A stretch of 64,000 nucleotides of DNA, taken from positions 1,514,001-1,578,000 of the forward strand of contig JACSYO010001972.1 of the NCBI GenBank assembly GCA_016806645.1. The letters are read 5' to 3'. The notes below the pieces were generated by a model. The model was not told where the DNA came from. It searched no databases and saw only the letters and a list, made by a program, of their open reading frames with translations. Positions 63,560-64,000 of the stretch are shown piece by piece (within the stretch, counting starts at the first letter, position 1; each line of letters begins with the position of its first letter). The DNA comes from Ophiodon elongatus (Eukaryota; Chordata; Actinopteri; Perciformes; Hexagrammidae). The position numbers and the translations under genes are program-made.

Positions 63560-64000
63560 GAAGTTTAGCACTTCTGATAGACGACCAGTGTTGTATGATC
63601 ACTTACACAAAAAGAAATAGTTAAAAAATACAATATGAGCCCCAGTCTAATCTTGACCTACTATGTGTTATAGGCTATGGATAAAAACATGGTTGTGGTA
63701 TAATGTGGCAGAGTGAGATTTCTAACCGTGGCATTACAGTTCATTACAGTTTCCTCCGCCAAGCGATAGAGAGGAAGGTAGTGGTGAAACATCATTTCCT
63801 GCACCAGCAGGGAGCACATGCTGCGTCTTATCACACAATTGTCCCAATTAACACCCGTCACACAGACCGCATATCAGACCCTGACACACACGGCTGCCTC
63901 CACCACCAACCCACCACACCCCCAACAACCATGCAGACGTGCACATTGACATTTCATGGCCATAGAGGTCATGTGCACACAGGCTGGGAGTTAGCATATT
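63560..64000. other. Downstream flank, nothing recognised
   Basis: This is AT-rich sequence, then a C/A-rich stretch (about 63880-63935, caccaccaac-like). I see no coding exon or repeat family I can name. It may still be 3' UTR if a distal poly(A) site is used. Confidence 0.4.

Overview
This is a vertebrate, almost certainly percomorph teleost, nuclear DNA window. It holds the 3' two thirds of one plus-strand gene for an UNC5-family netrin receptor. The best match is unc5d; I cannot separate the unc5da and unc5db teleost copies. Eleven coding exons between 7180 and 62818 join without a frame break into 662 residues. The order is second thrombospondin type-1 repeat, an 11-residue microexon, transmembrane helix, juxtamembrane linker, ZU5 domain, UPA domain and death domain, ending at a TGA at 62816-62818. 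Every junction has GT/AG sites and matching phase. The signal peptide, the Ig domains and the first thrombospondin repeat are not here and must lie upstream.

Layout: 1-7179 is the end of an upstream intron. Exons lie at 7180-7344, 9786-9818, 12435-12620, 16983-17345, 24230-24314, 35864-36035, 43946-44173, 51588-51737, 56275-56439, 59040-59218 and 62557-62818. The 3' UTR runs to a candidate poly(A) signal at 63547-63559. About 97% of the window is intron or flank. I found no second protein-coding host gene, no RNA gene and no CRISPR array.

The introns are full of fish repeats. Present are several terminal-inverted-repeat or foldback elements (8374-9173, 14178-14355, 18785-19272, 29621-30661, 44355-44669, 53871-54604, 57912-58466), a tRNA-derived SINE (49777-50070) with an older inverted relative (33051-33285), a decayed LINE 3' end (60500-61391, minus), a probable hAT remnant (61560-62350), several unnamed dispersed families and many microsatellites. 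Two elements have been interrupted by others: the 29621-30661 element and the LINE tail.

The best leads concern splicing of the receptor gene: a 33-nt in-frame cassette microexon, a dense YCAY cluster in the intron before it, a (TG)n tract used as the 3' splice site of exon 35864-36035, a very long pyrimidine tract before exon 51588, and a transposon fragment ending 40 nt before exon 56275. On the protein side, the C-terminal tail appears longer than that of human UNC5D. I saw no evidence of a wholly new biological system.
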